34,388 nt of DNA from Acetofilamentum sp. Lineage in GTDB: Bacteria > Bacteroidota > Bacteroidia > Bacteroidales > JAADGE01. This document shows positions 10,420 to 20,355 of the stretch, in pieces. Position 1 is the first letter of the stretch. The number at the start of each line of letters is the position of its first letter. Under the pieces are notes generated by a model. That model worked only from the letters and a program-made list of their open reading frames with translations, did no database searches and was not told the origin of the DNA. A program made the position numbers and the translations under genes. The stretch covers positions 1 through 34,388 of the forward strand of contig DYOF01000014.1 of assembly GCA_020720665.1 (NCBI GenBank), given 5' to 3'.

Positions 10420-10452
10420 TTTGTTAAAATTTGTTAAAAAGGTTTAATTTTG
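10420..10452 (+). promoter_or_regulatory. Candidate lpxD promoter with a 10-bp tandem duplication (TTTGTTAAAA x2) and TAATTTTG -7-like element (10445-10452)
   Basis: Exact 10-mer tandem at 10420-10439 carrying the TTTG element; TAATTTTG matches TAnnTTTG. Confidence 0.45.
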
Positions 10453-10463
10453 TAAAAAAAACA

Positions 10464-11486
10464 ATGGAATTTTCTGCTGAACAAATAGCCGGTTTATTAG
10501 GAGGCATTATTGAAGGTCAAAAAGATATAAAAGTAAATAATATATCTAAAATTGAAGATGCCCAAGAAGGTACCCTTGCTTTTTTGGCTAACCCGAAATA
10601 TACTTCGTATATATATTCTACCAAAGCTTCAATTGTTCTTGTTAATAATGATTTTAAACCTGATAAAACAATTTCTGCAACCCTTATTAAGGTAGAAGAT
10701 GCCTACAAAGCATTTGCTTCTTTGTTGGAGATATATCAGCAATACAAATCAAATAAAATAGGCATTTCTGATAAAGCCGTTATTGAAAAAACCGCACAAA
10801 TAGGTGAAGATGTATATATCGGCGCTAATGTTTACATCGGTGAAAATGCAATTATTGAAAAGGAAGCTAAAATTTATCCGAATACCTATATCGGCGACCG
10901 AGTTACAATCGGTGAGCATACAACAATTTATTCAGGAACAAATATTTATTCAGATTGTTTACTCGGAAAATATTGCACTGTTCATTCAGGAGTTGTAATC
11001 GGAAGCGACGGTTTTGGTTTTGCGCCTCAAACAGACTCAGAATTTAAAAAAGTTCCGCAAATTGGGAATGTTGTTATAGAAAATAATGTTGAAATCGGAG
11101 CAAATACAACTATTGACAGAGCAACAATAGGTTCAACACGAATTAAAAACGGTGTGAAACTTGACAATTTAGTTCAAATTGCACATAATGTTGAAATTGG
11201 CGAAAACACGGTTATCGCCTCACAAACCGGTGTATCCGGCTCCACAAAAATAGGTAAAAATTGTATGATTGCCGGGCAAGTCGGCTTTGCCGGACACTTA
11301 AATATAGGTAATAATGTAAAAATAGGAGCACAATCCGGTGTTCATAAAAATATTCCGGATAATTCCATTTTACAAGGCACTCCGGTTGTTCCGTACAGAG
11401 AGTGGTATAAAACAGCATCTATCCTTATGAAATTACCGGAAATGAAAGTAACCATAGATAAATTGAAAAAACAAATTGAATCATAA
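10464..11486 (+). CDS. lpxD: UDP-3-O-(3-hydroxyacyl)glucosamine N-acyltransferase
   Basis: Left-handed beta-helix hexapeptide repeats, HSGVVIGSDGFGFAPQ, TTIDRATIGSTRI. Track start 10431 is a TTG inside the probable promoter; ATG 10464 (MEFSAEQIAGLLGG) preferred. Confidence 0.93.
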   Translation: MEFSAEQIAGLLGGIIEGQKDIKVNNISKIEDAQEGTLAFLANPKYTSYIYSTKASIVLVNNDFKPDKTISATLIKVEDAYKAFASLLEIYQQYKSNKIGISDKAVIEKTAQIGEDVYIGANVYIGENAIIEKEAKIYPNTYIGDRVTIGEHTTIYSGTNIYSDCLLGKYCTVHSGVVIGSDGFGFAPQTDSEFKKVPQIGNVVIENNVEIGANTTIDRATIGSTRIKNGVKLDNLVQIAHNVEIGENTVIASQTGVSGSTKIGKNCMIAGQVGFAGHLNIGNNVKIGAQSGVHKNIPDNSILQGTPVVPYREWYKTASILMKLPEMKVTIDKLKKQIES

Positions 11487-11495
11487 TCGGATACA

Positions 11496-12890
11496 ATGTC
11501 AGAAAAACAATTAACAATAAAAAAAGAAATCAGCCTTAAAGGAACCGGGCTTCATACCGGAAAAGATGTAACCATAACATTTAAACCGGCTCCTGAAAAC
11601 ACCGGTTATATTTTCAGACGAGTAGATTTAGAAAACAAGCCGGAAGTTAAAGCCTTAGTTGATTTTGTTGTAGAAACTTCTCGAAGTACCGTTTTACAAA
11701 ATAAAGAAGCTGTAGTTGCAACCGTAGAACATGTTTTATCTGCTGTGTACGGTACCGGTATTGACAATTTATACATTGAAATAGACGGGCCCGAAACACC
11801 CATTTTAGACGGAAGTTCTCAACTTTATGTTAAAGTACTCAATGAAGTCGGTTTTGTAGAACAAGATGCCGAAAAACAATATTTTGAATTAACAGAACCG
11901 ATAGAACTTATTGATAAAGTTAAAGACAGTAAAATTTATGCTTATCCTGCTAAAGAGTTGAGTTTAAATGTAATGATTGATTACAATTCTACAGTTCTGG
12001 GAAATCAGTATGCCTGTTTAAATTCATTATCCGATTATAAAACAGAAATAGCACCAAGCAAAACTTTTGTTTTCCTTAAAGAGATAGAAATTTTATTAAA
12101 AAACAATCAAATAAAAGGTGGTGATTTAAGCAATGCCTTAGTTATTGTAGATAAGGATTTTACTCAAAAAGAGTTAGACCGAATAGCCGATTTATTTCAT
12201 AAAGACCATCAAATTTATAACGGAAGAGGCGTAATAAATGAAAAAGATATGACTTTTTCCAATGAACCGGCTCGTCATAAATTACTTGATTTAATAGGAG
12301 ACATGGCACTTTCGGGTATGCACATAAAAGGCAAAATTATTGCAAGTAAACCCGGTCATTTTTCTAATATATTGTTTGTTAAAAAAATCAGAGAACAAAT
12401 ACAAAAAAGTCAAAAAGAAGCAAATATTCCGGTTTATAACGAAAGCATAAAACCGATTTATGATATAAACGGAATTAAAAAAATATTACCCCACAGACCC
12501 CCGTTTTTATTAGTTGATAAAATCATTGAATTGTCGGAAAATCATATAGTCGGAATTAAAAACGTAACTGTAAATGAAGATTTTTTCAGCGGGCATTTTC
12601 CCGAAGAACCACTCATGCCCGGTGTTCTTATTGTTGAGGCAATGGCTCAAACAGGCGGCATTTTAGTTTTGAATTCGGTAAAAGACCCTGAAAATTATCT
12701 CACTTATTTTTTAAAAATTGATAATGTTAAATTTAAGAAAAAGGTTGTTCCGGGTGATACGCTTATTTTTAAGTTAGAATTAATATCTCCGATAAGAAGA
12801 GGAATTGCAAATATGAAAGCCGAGGCATTTGTAGGCAATAACTTGGTAACTGAAGGGGAGTTTACCGCACAAATATCAAAAGTTAAATAA
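11496..12890 (+). CDS. lpxC/fabZ: Bifunctional UDP-3-O-acyl-N-acetylglucosamine deacetylase / 3-hydroxyacyl-ACP dehydratase (LpxC-FabZ fusion)
   Basis: N-terminal LpxC (GTGLHTGKDVTITF, VEHVLSAVYG, DGSSQLYV, HKLLDLIGDMALSG); C-terminal FabZ from about 12462 (ILPHRPPFLLVDKI, GHFPEEPLMPGVLIVEAMAQ). Confidence 0.96.
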   Translation: MSEKQLTIKKEISLKGTGLHTGKDVTITFKPAPENTGYIFRRVDLENKPEVKALVDFVVETSRSTVLQNKEAVVATVEHVLSAVYGTGIDNLYIEIDGPETPILDGSSQLYVKVLNEVGFVEQDAEKQYFELTEPIELIDKVKDSKIYAYPAKELSLNVMIDYNSTVLGNQYACLNSLSDYKTEIAPSKTFVFLKEIEILLKNNQIKGGDLSNALVIVDKDFTQKELDRIADLFHKDHQIYNGRGVINEKDMTFSNEPARHKLLDLIGDMALSGMHIKGKIIASKPGHFSNILFVKKIREQIQKSQKEANIPVYNESIKPIYDINGIKKILPHRPPFLLVDKIIELSENHIVGIKNVTVNEDFFSGHFPEEPLMPGVLIVEAMAQTGGILVLNSVKDPENYLTYFLKIDNVKFKKKVVPGDTLIFKLELISPIRRGIANMKAEAFVGNNLVTEGEFTAQISKVK

Positions 12891-12912
12891 TTAAATAAAT
12901 AATTTTACATAC

Positions 12913-13710
12913 ATGAAAAGTCCGTTAGCCCAAATCCATCCGAATGCTAAAATAGCAGAAAGTGCTGTTATTGATGCCTTTGTTACAATTGAAGAAGATG
13001 TTGTTATCGGTGAGTTTACGCATATTTTTCCGAATGCGGTTATTATGAACGGAGCACGTATAGGTAATCATGTTCAAATTTTTCCGGGAGCTGTTATTTC
13101 TGCAGTACCGCAAGATTTAAAATATGCCGGTGAAAAAACAAGCGTCGAAATAGGAAATAATACAATTGTCAGAGAATGTGTTACAATTAACAAAGGAACT
13201 GCCGCAAAACAAAAAACCATTATCGGAACTAATTGTTTAATAATGGCTTATTCGCACGTTGCACACGATTGTATTTTAGGAAATCACATCATTCTTGCAA
13301 ACGGTGTTCAATTAGCCGGAGAAGTTGAAGTTGATGATTATGCAATTCTGGGAGGCGGAACATTGGTTCATCAATTCACAAGAATAGGAAAGCATGTAAT
13401 GACACAAGGCGGGTTATTATTAGGAAAAGATGTTCCTCCCTATGTTATGGCGGCAAGAGAGCCGGTGTCATTTGCCGGATTAAATTCCGTTGGGCTCAGA
13501 CGAAGAAACTTTACCAACGAGCAAATTAATTCCATACAAGATATATACAGAATCATTTTCAGCAGCGGTTTAAATTATAAAGATGCTGTTGAAAAAGTTG
13601 AATCAGAAATTGAGGATTCTCCTGAAAAACAAATCATTTTAAGTTTTATTAAGCAATCGAACAGAGGCTTAATTGCCGGATATTCTGTTAAAAAGAATAA
13701 AAAATCTTAA
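12913..13710 (+). CDS. lpxA: UDP-N-acetylglucosamine acyltransferase
   Basis: 265 aa; IHPNAKIAESAVIDAFVTIEEDVVIG, VPQDLKYAGEKTSVEIG, GLNSVGLRRRNF. Confidence 0.96.
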   Translation: MKSPLAQIHPNAKIAESAVIDAFVTIEEDVVIGEFTHIFPNAVIMNGARIGNHVQIFPGAVISAVPQDLKYAGEKTSVEIGNNTIVRECVTINKGTAAKQKTIIGTNCLIMAYSHVAHDCILGNHIILANGVQLAGEVEVDDYAILGGGTLVHQFTRIGKHVMTQGGLLLGKDVPPYVMAAREPVSFAGLNSVGLRRRNFTNEQINSIQDIYRIIFSSGLNYKDAVEKVESEIEDSPEKQIILSFIKQSNRGLIAGYSVKKNKKS

Positions 13711-13717
13711 ATCGTTT

Positions 13718-14374
13718 TCAAAGTTTCATTTCCGGAATTTCACCCTCAATAATTAAATCGGCTTCCGTAGCTTTTTGAATTTCGCTGACACTTACACCGG
13801 GTGCTCTTTCAACTAATTTGAATCCGCGTTGGGTAAGTTCAATTAAAGCTAAATCAGTAACAATTTTTTTGACACACGAAACACCGGTCAGGGGTAGGGT
13901 ACAGGTTTTTTTCAGTTTTGAATTACCGTCTCTGTCGGTATGTGTGGTAGCAACAATAATATTCTTTGCAGAAGATACTAAATCCATTGCACCTCCCATC
14001 CCTTTAACTAATTTGCCCGGAATTTTCCAACTGGCAATATCTCCTTTTTCTGAAACCTCAAATGCCCCTAAAACAGTTAAATCGATATGACCGCCTCTTA
14101 TCATCGCAAAACTTGTAGCCGAATCAAAAAAAGAAGCTCCTTTTATGGTTGTAACTGTTTGTTTACCTGCATTAATCAAATCCGGATCGGCTTTTCCTTT
14201 TTCCGGAAATGTACCGATTCCCAGCAATCCGTTTTCAGATTGTAGAATAACATCCATCCCTTCAGGAATAAAATTGGCAACTAAGGTAGGTATTCCGATT
14301 CCTAAATTAACATAATATCCGTCTTGTAATTCTTGAGCAATACGTTTTGCTATTCCGTTTTTATCTAATGCCAT
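13718..14374 (-). CDS. 3-oxoacid CoA-transferase subunit B
   Basis: 218 aa; IAKRIAQELQDGYYVNLGIGIPTLVANFIPEGMDVILQSENGLLGIG (SENG catalytic motif). Confidence 0.93.
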   Translation of the reverse strand: MALDKNGIAKRIAQELQDGYYVNLGIGIPTLVANFIPEGMDVILQSENGLLGIGTFPEKGKADPDLINAGKQTVTTIKGASFFDSATSFAMIRGGHIDLTVLGAFEVSEKGDIASWKIPGKLVKGMGGAMDLVSSAKNIIVATTHTDRDGNSKLKKTCTLPLTGVSCVKKIVTDLALIELTQRGFKLVERAPGVSVSEIQKATEADLIIEGEIPEMKL

Positions 14375-14397
14375 AATTTTTTTGACTTTAAAATAGG

Positions 14398-15087
14398 TTA
14401 TTGTGTGGTTTCAAATTCAATTCGTTTTTCATAATCTTTACCCTGAAAAATTCTTTGCACAAAAATTCCGGGTGTATGTATTTGATTGGGATTGAGTTCA
14501 CCTAACGGAACAAGCTCCTCTACTTCTGCAATTGTTATTTTTCCGGCGGTTGCCATCATATTATTAAAATTATTTGCCGTATTGTTATAAATCAAATTAC
14601 CGGCAGTATCACCATATTTTGCTTTTATTATAGCAAAGTCAGCTGTAAGGGCAAATTCTAATAAATGCATTTTCCCGTTAAATTCTCTCGATTCTTTACC
14701 TTCTGCAATCTCTGTTCCGTAACCGGCCGGAACAAAAAATGCAGGTATCCCGGCACCTCCGGCTCGTATTCGTTCTGCAAGAGTTCCTTGCGGAACCAAT
14801 TCAACATCTAATTCTCCGCTTAAAAACTGCCGTTCAAACTCCTTATTTTCACCGACATATGAAGCAATCATTTTTTTTAATTGTTTGTCTCTTAATAAAA
14901 CACCCAATCCGAAATCATCAACTCCGGCGTTATTTGATATACATGTTAAATCCTTAATTTTAAGCTTTGCTAACTCTTTCAATGTGTTTTCGGGGATACC
15001 GCACAAACCGAAACCGCCTAACATGAGTGTCATTCCGTCATTAATTCCGTGAAGTGCCTCCGTTGCATTTTTATAAACTTTGTTCAT
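14398..15087 (-). CDS. 3-oxoacid CoA-transferase subunit A
   Basis: 229 aa; DGMTLMLGGFGLCGIPENTL, ISNNAGVDDFGLGVLL, GTLAERIRAGGAGIPAFFVPAGYGT. Confidence 0.93.
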   Translation of the reverse strand: MNKVYKNATEALHGINDGMTLMLGGFGLCGIPENTLKELAKLKIKDLTCISNNAGVDDFGLGVLLRDKQLKKMIASYVGENKEFERQFLSGELDVELVPQGTLAERIRAGGAGIPAFFVPAGYGTEIAEGKESREFNGKMHLLEFALTADFAIIKAKYGDTAGNLIYNNTANNFNNMMATAGKITIAEVEELVPLGELNPNQIHTPGIFVQRIFQGKDYEKRIEFETTQ

Positions 15088-15113
15088 TGTTCTTAAATTA
15101 AAAAAGATGTTAA

Positions 15114-17597
15114 TTAATATTCGCCGTTATCATCAATACTGTTGAAATAGGTATTGTCTTCAATCCCGTTTTGATTGTACTTACTGCAATCAAGCTCTAC
15201 TTCGTCATACATTGCAGGTTTAGGAAACGGTTCTTTTGAAATTCCTAATTTTTCATTTTTATAAACTTTTTGCATATATAAAGCCCAAATCGGCAGAGCC
15301 ATATTTGCACCTTGACCGTCAGCCGAATTTAAAAACCGAATACTGCGTTCCTCTCCTCCTACCCATACCCCGGTTACCAAATTCGGAACAATTCCTATAA
15401 ACCAACCATCAGAATTATCATTTGTTGTACCCGTTTTTCCGGCTATTTCATTTGTAAACCCATATTTATATGACAATCTTGTGCTTGTTCCTATTTTTAC
15501 TACTCCCATCATTAAATCAATCATTCGGTATGCGGTATTCGCATTCAGAGCCTCGCTTCGTTTAGCTTTAAATCTTGCAATTACATTTCCGTTTTTATCT
15601 TCAATTCGCGTAACAAATAAAGGTTCAACATGAATGCCTTCATTTACGTAAGTATCATATGCCCCGACCATTTCTGACAATTTTAAATCTGCCGAACCGA
15701 CACATAATGAAGCAACCTCAGGAATATATGATTTGATACCTGTTTTATGTGCTATTTCCTTGATTCGTCTCGGACCATATTTTTTCATAACCCATGCAGA
15801 AATTTGATTCAAAGAAAGAGCTAAACCGGTTTTAAGCGAAATCATTTTCCCGTCTAATTTTTCATTCGGAGAATATTGAGGAGTATAAGTCGGAGGAACC
15901 TGCCCTTCGGGTAAATCGATAGTTACGGGAACATTCGGGACTAAATGACAAGGAGATAATTTATCTTCCATTGCAATTGAATAAACAAAAGGCTTAAAGG
16001 TTGAACCGACTTGACGCTTTGATAAAGATACATTGTCAAACCTAAAATAATCATAATCAATATCACCTACATATGCTCTGACGTAACCGGTTTGAGGCTC
16101 CAATGACATTAATCCGGCATGCAAAAAGAATTTATAATACCTTATTGAGTCTGCCGGAGTCATAACAGTATCCTTGTCTCCTGTCCAAGAAAAAACTTTC
16201 ATTGCTACGGGTGTATTGAATGATTTTTCAATTTCAGAGGAATCTGCTTTTAAGTCGTATTTTAAATGTCTATAGCGTTCACTTCTTTTTTTTGCTGTAT
16301 TCAAAATCATGTCTATATCTTTATCTGATACTTGCCATGCAAAAGGAGCATTTTTCCTTCCTTTATGTCGTTCATAGAATAAGGGTTGCAAATATCCTCC
16401 CATGTGCTCTTTAACCGCTTCTTCTGCATAAGTTTGCATGTTTGAATTAATGGTTGTATATATTTTTAGCCCGTCTTTATAAATATCATAATTTTTACCG
16501 TCAGGTTTTGTATTTTTATTACACCAACCATATAATTCGTTATTAACCCATTCAACCGAATCTTCCAAAAATTTATTATAGTTGTTTTCATAGGAAGCCA
16601 ATTTCTCTTTGTATTTTTTATATTCCTTATCTTTCCATGTTAAATTATCAGGTTTTTTAGGCTTAACAGGAGCTGTCGGTTTCTTTTTATACATCAATAA
16701 ACGAATATATTCTCTGAAATGTCTGGCAATCCCCTTAGTGTGTGATTGTACGCTGTAATCTAAATCTATGGGCAAATTTTTTAAGGAGTCATAATAGGAT
16801 TTTGGCTGTTGTTTATAACCATGAAGATCTTCTAATTTATTTTGATATTTGTAGATTTGGTTCAAAACGGTATTTCTTCGATGTAACGAATTTTTCGGAT
16901 TCAGTTTCGGACTATACAATGTGGGGGCTTTTAAAATACCTACCAAAACTGCAGCTTCTTCTAATTTTAAAGAATCAGGACTGGTATTAAAAAAAGTCCT
17001 TGCAGCTGATTTAATACCAAATGCGTTACTGCCGAAATCGACTGTTGTTAAATACATTGCAATTATTTCCTGCTTAGTATAGTTTCGTTCTAATCTGACA
17101 GCTGTTACCCATTCTTTGAATTTTGTAATAATTAAATCAGCTTTACCCGGAAGTCCGGTTTTATACTCCGACGAATCACGTCGCATATTATATAAATTTT
17201 TTGCTAACTGCTGTGAAATTGTACTCCCTCCGCCCGACAAATCAAGAGTTAAAATACCCTTTATAACTCGAGTCAATGCTCTGGCATCAATTCCCGAATG
17301 ACTATAAAACCGAACATCTTCAGTAGCAACTAATGCATTTAAAACATTCGGAGAAACTTCTTTGAAATCTACAATACCTCTGTTCTCTCTAAAATATTTA
17401 CCCAATAAAACTTGATCGGCAGAATAAATTTCAGTTGCTAAGTTAGTTTTTGGGTTTTCTAATTCTTCAAAATCGGGTAATTTACCGAAGACCTCCAAGT
17501 TAATAAATATAAACATTAATATCATAAGACCTATCGGTGTTAAAAAAATTATCCGGAAGATGCGTTTATATTTTTTGAATTTATCAATAGTTTCCAT
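15114..17597 (-). CDS. Bifunctional penicillin-binding protein 1A (GT51 transglycosylase + transpeptidase)
   Basis: 827 aa; N-terminal TM, VATEDVRFYSHSGIDARAL, GGSTISQQLAKNLY, transpeptidase STFK (KRQVGSTFKPF) and KTGTT (IAGKTGTTNDNSDGWFIG). Confidence 0.95.
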   Translation of the reverse strand: METIDKFKKYKRIFRIIFLTPIGLMILMFIFINLEVFGKLPDFEELENPKTNLATEIYSADQVLLGKYFRENRGIVDFKEVSPNVLNALVATEDVRFYSHSGIDARALTRVIKGILTLDLSGGGSTISQQLAKNLYNMRRDSSEYKTGLPGKADLIITKFKEWVTAVRLERNYTKQEIIAMYLTTVDFGSNAFGIKSAARTFFNTSPDSLKLEEAAVLVGILKAPTLYSPKLNPKNSLHRRNTVLNQIYKYQNKLEDLHGYKQQPKSYYDSLKNLPIDLDYSVQSHTKGIARHFREYIRLLMYKKKPTAPVKPKKPDNLTWKDKEYKKYKEKLASYENNYNKFLEDSVEWVNNELYGWCNKNTKPDGKNYDIYKDGLKIYTTINSNMQTYAEEAVKEHMGGYLQPLFYERHKGRKNAPFAWQVSDKDIDMILNTAKKRSERYRHLKYDLKADSSEIEKSFNTPVAMKVFSWTGDKDTVMTPADSIRYYKFFLHAGLMSLEPQTGYVRAYVGDIDYDYFRFDNVSLSKRQVGSTFKPFVYSIAMEDKLSPCHLVPNVPVTIDLPEGQVPPTYTPQYSPNEKLDGKMISLKTGLALSLNQISAWVMKKYGPRRIKEIAHKTGIKSYIPEVASLCVGSADLKLSEMVGAYDTYVNEGIHVEPLFVTRIEDKNGNVIARFKAKRSEALNANTAYRMIDLMMGVVKIGTSTRLSYKYGFTNEIAGKTGTTNDNSDGWFIGIVPNLVTGVWVGGEERSIRFLNSADGQGANMALPIWALYMQKVYKNEKLGISKEPFPKPAMYDEVELDCSKYNQNGIEDNTYFNSIDDNGEY

Positions 17598-17735
17598 AGA
17601 TGAGATTCAATTTTATTTTAAACCGTAAAATTACAAAAAAAAAGATAATTGTAATTTGTATTCATTTTAAATTTCATGCAAATCGTTTGAAACTTCCTGA
17701 AAAACTGACTTTCAGAAAAATATATTCAGAAAAAA

Positions 17736-17767
17736 TTTGACCGGTGATTTTTATTTACTTTATTTTG
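17736..17767 (+). promoter_or_regulatory. Candidate topA promoter (TTTG 17736-17739, TATTTTG 17761-17767)
   Basis: Approximate TTTG/TAnnTTTG pattern, 21 nt spacing, upstream of topA ATG 17811. Confidence 0.35.
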
Positions 17768-17810
17768 CACTTTTAAAAATGTAAAATTACATCTGATAAG
17801 AGAATAAGAT

Positions 17811-20348
17811 ATGAGCAAAAACTTAGTAATTGTTGAATCTCCGGCTAAAGCAAAAACAATTGAAAAATTTCTGGGAAAAAATTACACGGTTAAATCAAGT
17901 TACGGACATATCCGCGATTTAGTCAAAAAAAACTACGGAATTGATATTGAAAATAATTTTCAACCGGAATATATGGTAATGCCGGACAAAAAGAAAGTAA
18001 TTACCGAATTGAAAAAGGAAGTTAAAAATGCTGATTTGGTATTATTAGCATCCGATGAAGATCGTGAAGGAGAGGCAATTGCATGGCATTTATATGAAGT
18101 TTTAGATTTAAAAAATAAAAACACAAAACGAATCGTTTTTAATGAAATAACCGATACTGCAATAAAAAATGCCGTTAACAACCCCGGAGATATCAATTTA
18201 GATTTAGTAAATGCTCAACAAGCTCGCAGAATTTTAGACCGATTAGTAGGTTTTGAACTCTCTTCTGTACTGTGGAAAAAAGTTCAGTCAAAATTATCTG
18301 CCGGTAGAGTACAATCCGTTGCTGTCAGAATGTTAGTTGAACGAGAACGAGAAATTATAAATTTTATTCCTGAAACGTACTTTAAACTTATCGGAGAATT
18401 TGACATTTTTGATAAAAACAGAACAACATCAGTTCTTCTTTCTGAACTTTCTGAAAAATTAAAAGACGAAAAGGATGTTTTAAGTTTTTTCAAAGAAATT
18501 AATAATGCCGAATTTATTATTTCACAAGTTGAAACAAAACCCGGCAAACGTTCACCCGCCCCACCGTTTACAACATCTTCTTTACAACAGGAAGCAAGCA
18601 GAAAGTTAGGATTCCCCGTTGGTAAAACAATGACAGTCGCACAAAAATTATATGAAAACGGTCATATAACATACATGAGAACCGATTCATTTAATTTGTC
18701 CGATGTAGCAATAAATACAGCAAAAGAATTTATAATAAAAGAATTCGGAAAAGAATATCATTCCAAACGAATTTATAAAACAAAAACAAAAGGGGCGCAA
18801 GAAGCCCATGAAGCAATTCGCCCGACATACATTCAAAACAAAACTGTTTCAGGTTCATACGATGAAGTCAAATTGTATGATTTAATAAGAAAACGAACAA
18901 TTGCCTCTCAAATGAGTGATGCCGAATTTGAAAAAACAAATATTGTTATAGATTTTAAACATCCCGAATATACTTTTGAAACCTCCGGTGAAGTCTTAGT
19001 TTTTCCCGGGTTCCTTAAAGTTTACACTGAAGATTCATATTTTAAAAAAGAAACAGAATTATTACCTCCGGTAAAAATCGGTCAAATTATTCAATTGAAC
19101 GAAATAAATGCCGAACAAAAATTTACTAAGCATCCGTCAAGATATTCAGAAGCATCATTGGTTAAACAACTTGAAGACAAAGGAATAGGTCGTCCTTCAA
19201 CCTATGCTCCGACAATTTCAACCATTCAAAACAGAGGCTATGCAGTAAAAGAATCCAGAAACGGAGTTGAAAAAGAAATTTTACACCTTATATATAAGAC
19301 CGACAAAAACATTACTAAAAAAATTTTGCTTAAAGAAGTCGAAGCTGAAAAAAACAAACTGTTCCCGACAGATATTGCTATGGTTGTTACCGATTTCCTA
19401 ATAGAAAACTTTGACAATATCATTGATTTTAATTTTACCGCAAATGTTGAAAAAGAATTTGATGATATCGCAGAAGGCGAAATCGTTTGGTATAAAATGA
19501 TAGAAAAATTCTACAAAGAATTTAATCAAAAAGTACAAACAACCCTAAAAGACGCCGAAAGAAATACCGGAGAGCGAATACTCGGATTACACCCAATAAC
19601 CGGTAAGCAAATTTCGGTAAGAATCGGAAAATACGGTCCGATAGTGCAATCAGGAACTATCGGTGACAATGATAATTTACAATACGCAAGTTTAAATAAA
19701 GATCACTATATTGAAACAATCAGCTTAGAAGAAGCTATAGAAATTTTGGAAAATTCCGGAAACGGAAAATTTTTAGGTGTTGATACCGAAACCGGCAAAA
19801 ATGTTTATGCTCGTTTTGCCCGATTCGGAGCAATTGTTCAATTGGGTGAAACCGGTGAAAAAGATGACAAACCCAAATACGCAGGTTTAATTAAAGGCAT
19901 GACAATTGATACCATTACTCTTAAAGAAGCACTAAAATTATTAGAATTACCGCGTTATATAGGTGATTTTGAAAATAAAAAAATTATTGCGGCTGTCGGT
20001 AAATTTGGCCCCTATATCAGCCACGATTCAAAATTTGTATCGCTTAAAAAAACAGATAATCCTTTAAATATAACATTAGAAAGAGCTATTGAGCTGATTG
20101 AAGAAAAAAGAATTTCAGACGAAAAAAGAATTATTAAAGAATTTACTGAAAATTCAGATGTAAAAATTATTAAAGACCGATGGGGAAAACCATGCATTTT
20201 TTATAATAAAAAATATATACGTATTAACCCAAAAACTAATCCCGAAACATTAAACCTATCTGAATGTTTAAAACTGATAGAAGCTGAAATGCCGTTAAAA
20301 AAAACGAATACTAAGAAACCCGTTACTAAAAACAAAAAGAAAAAATAA
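17811..20348 (+). CDS. topA: DNA topoisomerase I (type IA)
   Basis: 845 aa; Toprim NLVIVESPAKAKTIEKFLG, DEDREGEAIAWHL, GHITYMRTDSFNLS active site, QLEDKGIGRPSTYAPTISTI; C-terminal topoisomerase repeats and Lys-rich tail. Confidence 0.97.
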   Translation: MSKNLVIVESPAKAKTIEKFLGKNYTVKSSYGHIRDLVKKNYGIDIENNFQPEYMVMPDKKKVITELKKEVKNADLVLLASDEDREGEAIAWHLYEVLDLKNKNTKRIVFNEITDTAIKNAVNNPGDINLDLVNAQQARRILDRLVGFELSSVLWKKVQSKLSAGRVQSVAVRMLVEREREIINFIPETYFKLIGEFDIFDKNRTTSVLLSELSEKLKDEKDVLSFFKEINNAEFIISQVETKPGKRSPAPPFTTSSLQQEASRKLGFPVGKTMTVAQKLYENGHITYMRTDSFNLSDVAINTAKEFIIKEFGKEYHSKRIYKTKTKGAQEAHEAIRPTYIQNKTVSGSYDEVKLYDLIRKRTIASQMSDAEFEKTNIVIDFKHPEYTFETSGEVLVFPGFLKVYTEDSYFKKETELLPPVKIGQIIQLNEINAEQKFTKHPSRYSEASLVKQLEDKGIGRPSTYAPTISTIQNRGYAVKESRNGVEKEILHLIYKTDKNITKKILLKEVEAEKNKLFPTDIAMVVTDFLIENFDNIIDFNFTANVEKEFDDIAEGEIVWYKMIEKFYKEFNQKVQTTLKDAERNTGERILGLHPITGKQISVRIGKYGPIVQSGTIGDNDNLQYASLNKDHYIETISLEEAIEILENSGNGKFLGVDTETGKNVYARFARFGAIVQLGETGEKDDKPKYAGLIKGMTIDTITLKEALKLLELPRYIGDFENKKIIAAVGKFGPYISHDSKFVSLKKTDNPLNITLERAIELIEEKRISDEKRIIKEFTENSDVKIIKDRWGKPCIFYNKKYIRINPKTNPETLNLSECLKLIEAEMPLKKTNTKKPVTKNKKKK

Positions 20349-20355
20349 ATTTTCA

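Noticed and set aside
10804-10998. 64-aa plus-strand alternate-frame ORF within lpxD
   Set aside because: Out-of-frame reading of the hexapeptide repeat region; repeated composition explains the open frame
10776-11370. Periodic repeats in lpxD (and lpxA 12940-13400) considered as DNA repeats
   Set aside because: Periodicity is the protein-level left-handed beta-helix hexapeptide repeat, not a nucleotide repeat array
13711-13717. Possible lpxA/CoA-transferase overlap or frameshift artefact
   Set aside because: Both ORFs end in clean stops with family-consistent C-termini; simply a tight convergent junction
13818-14090. 90-aa plus-strand ORF inside CoA-transferase B
   Set aside because: Antisense shadow of a clearly coding gene with catalytic motif
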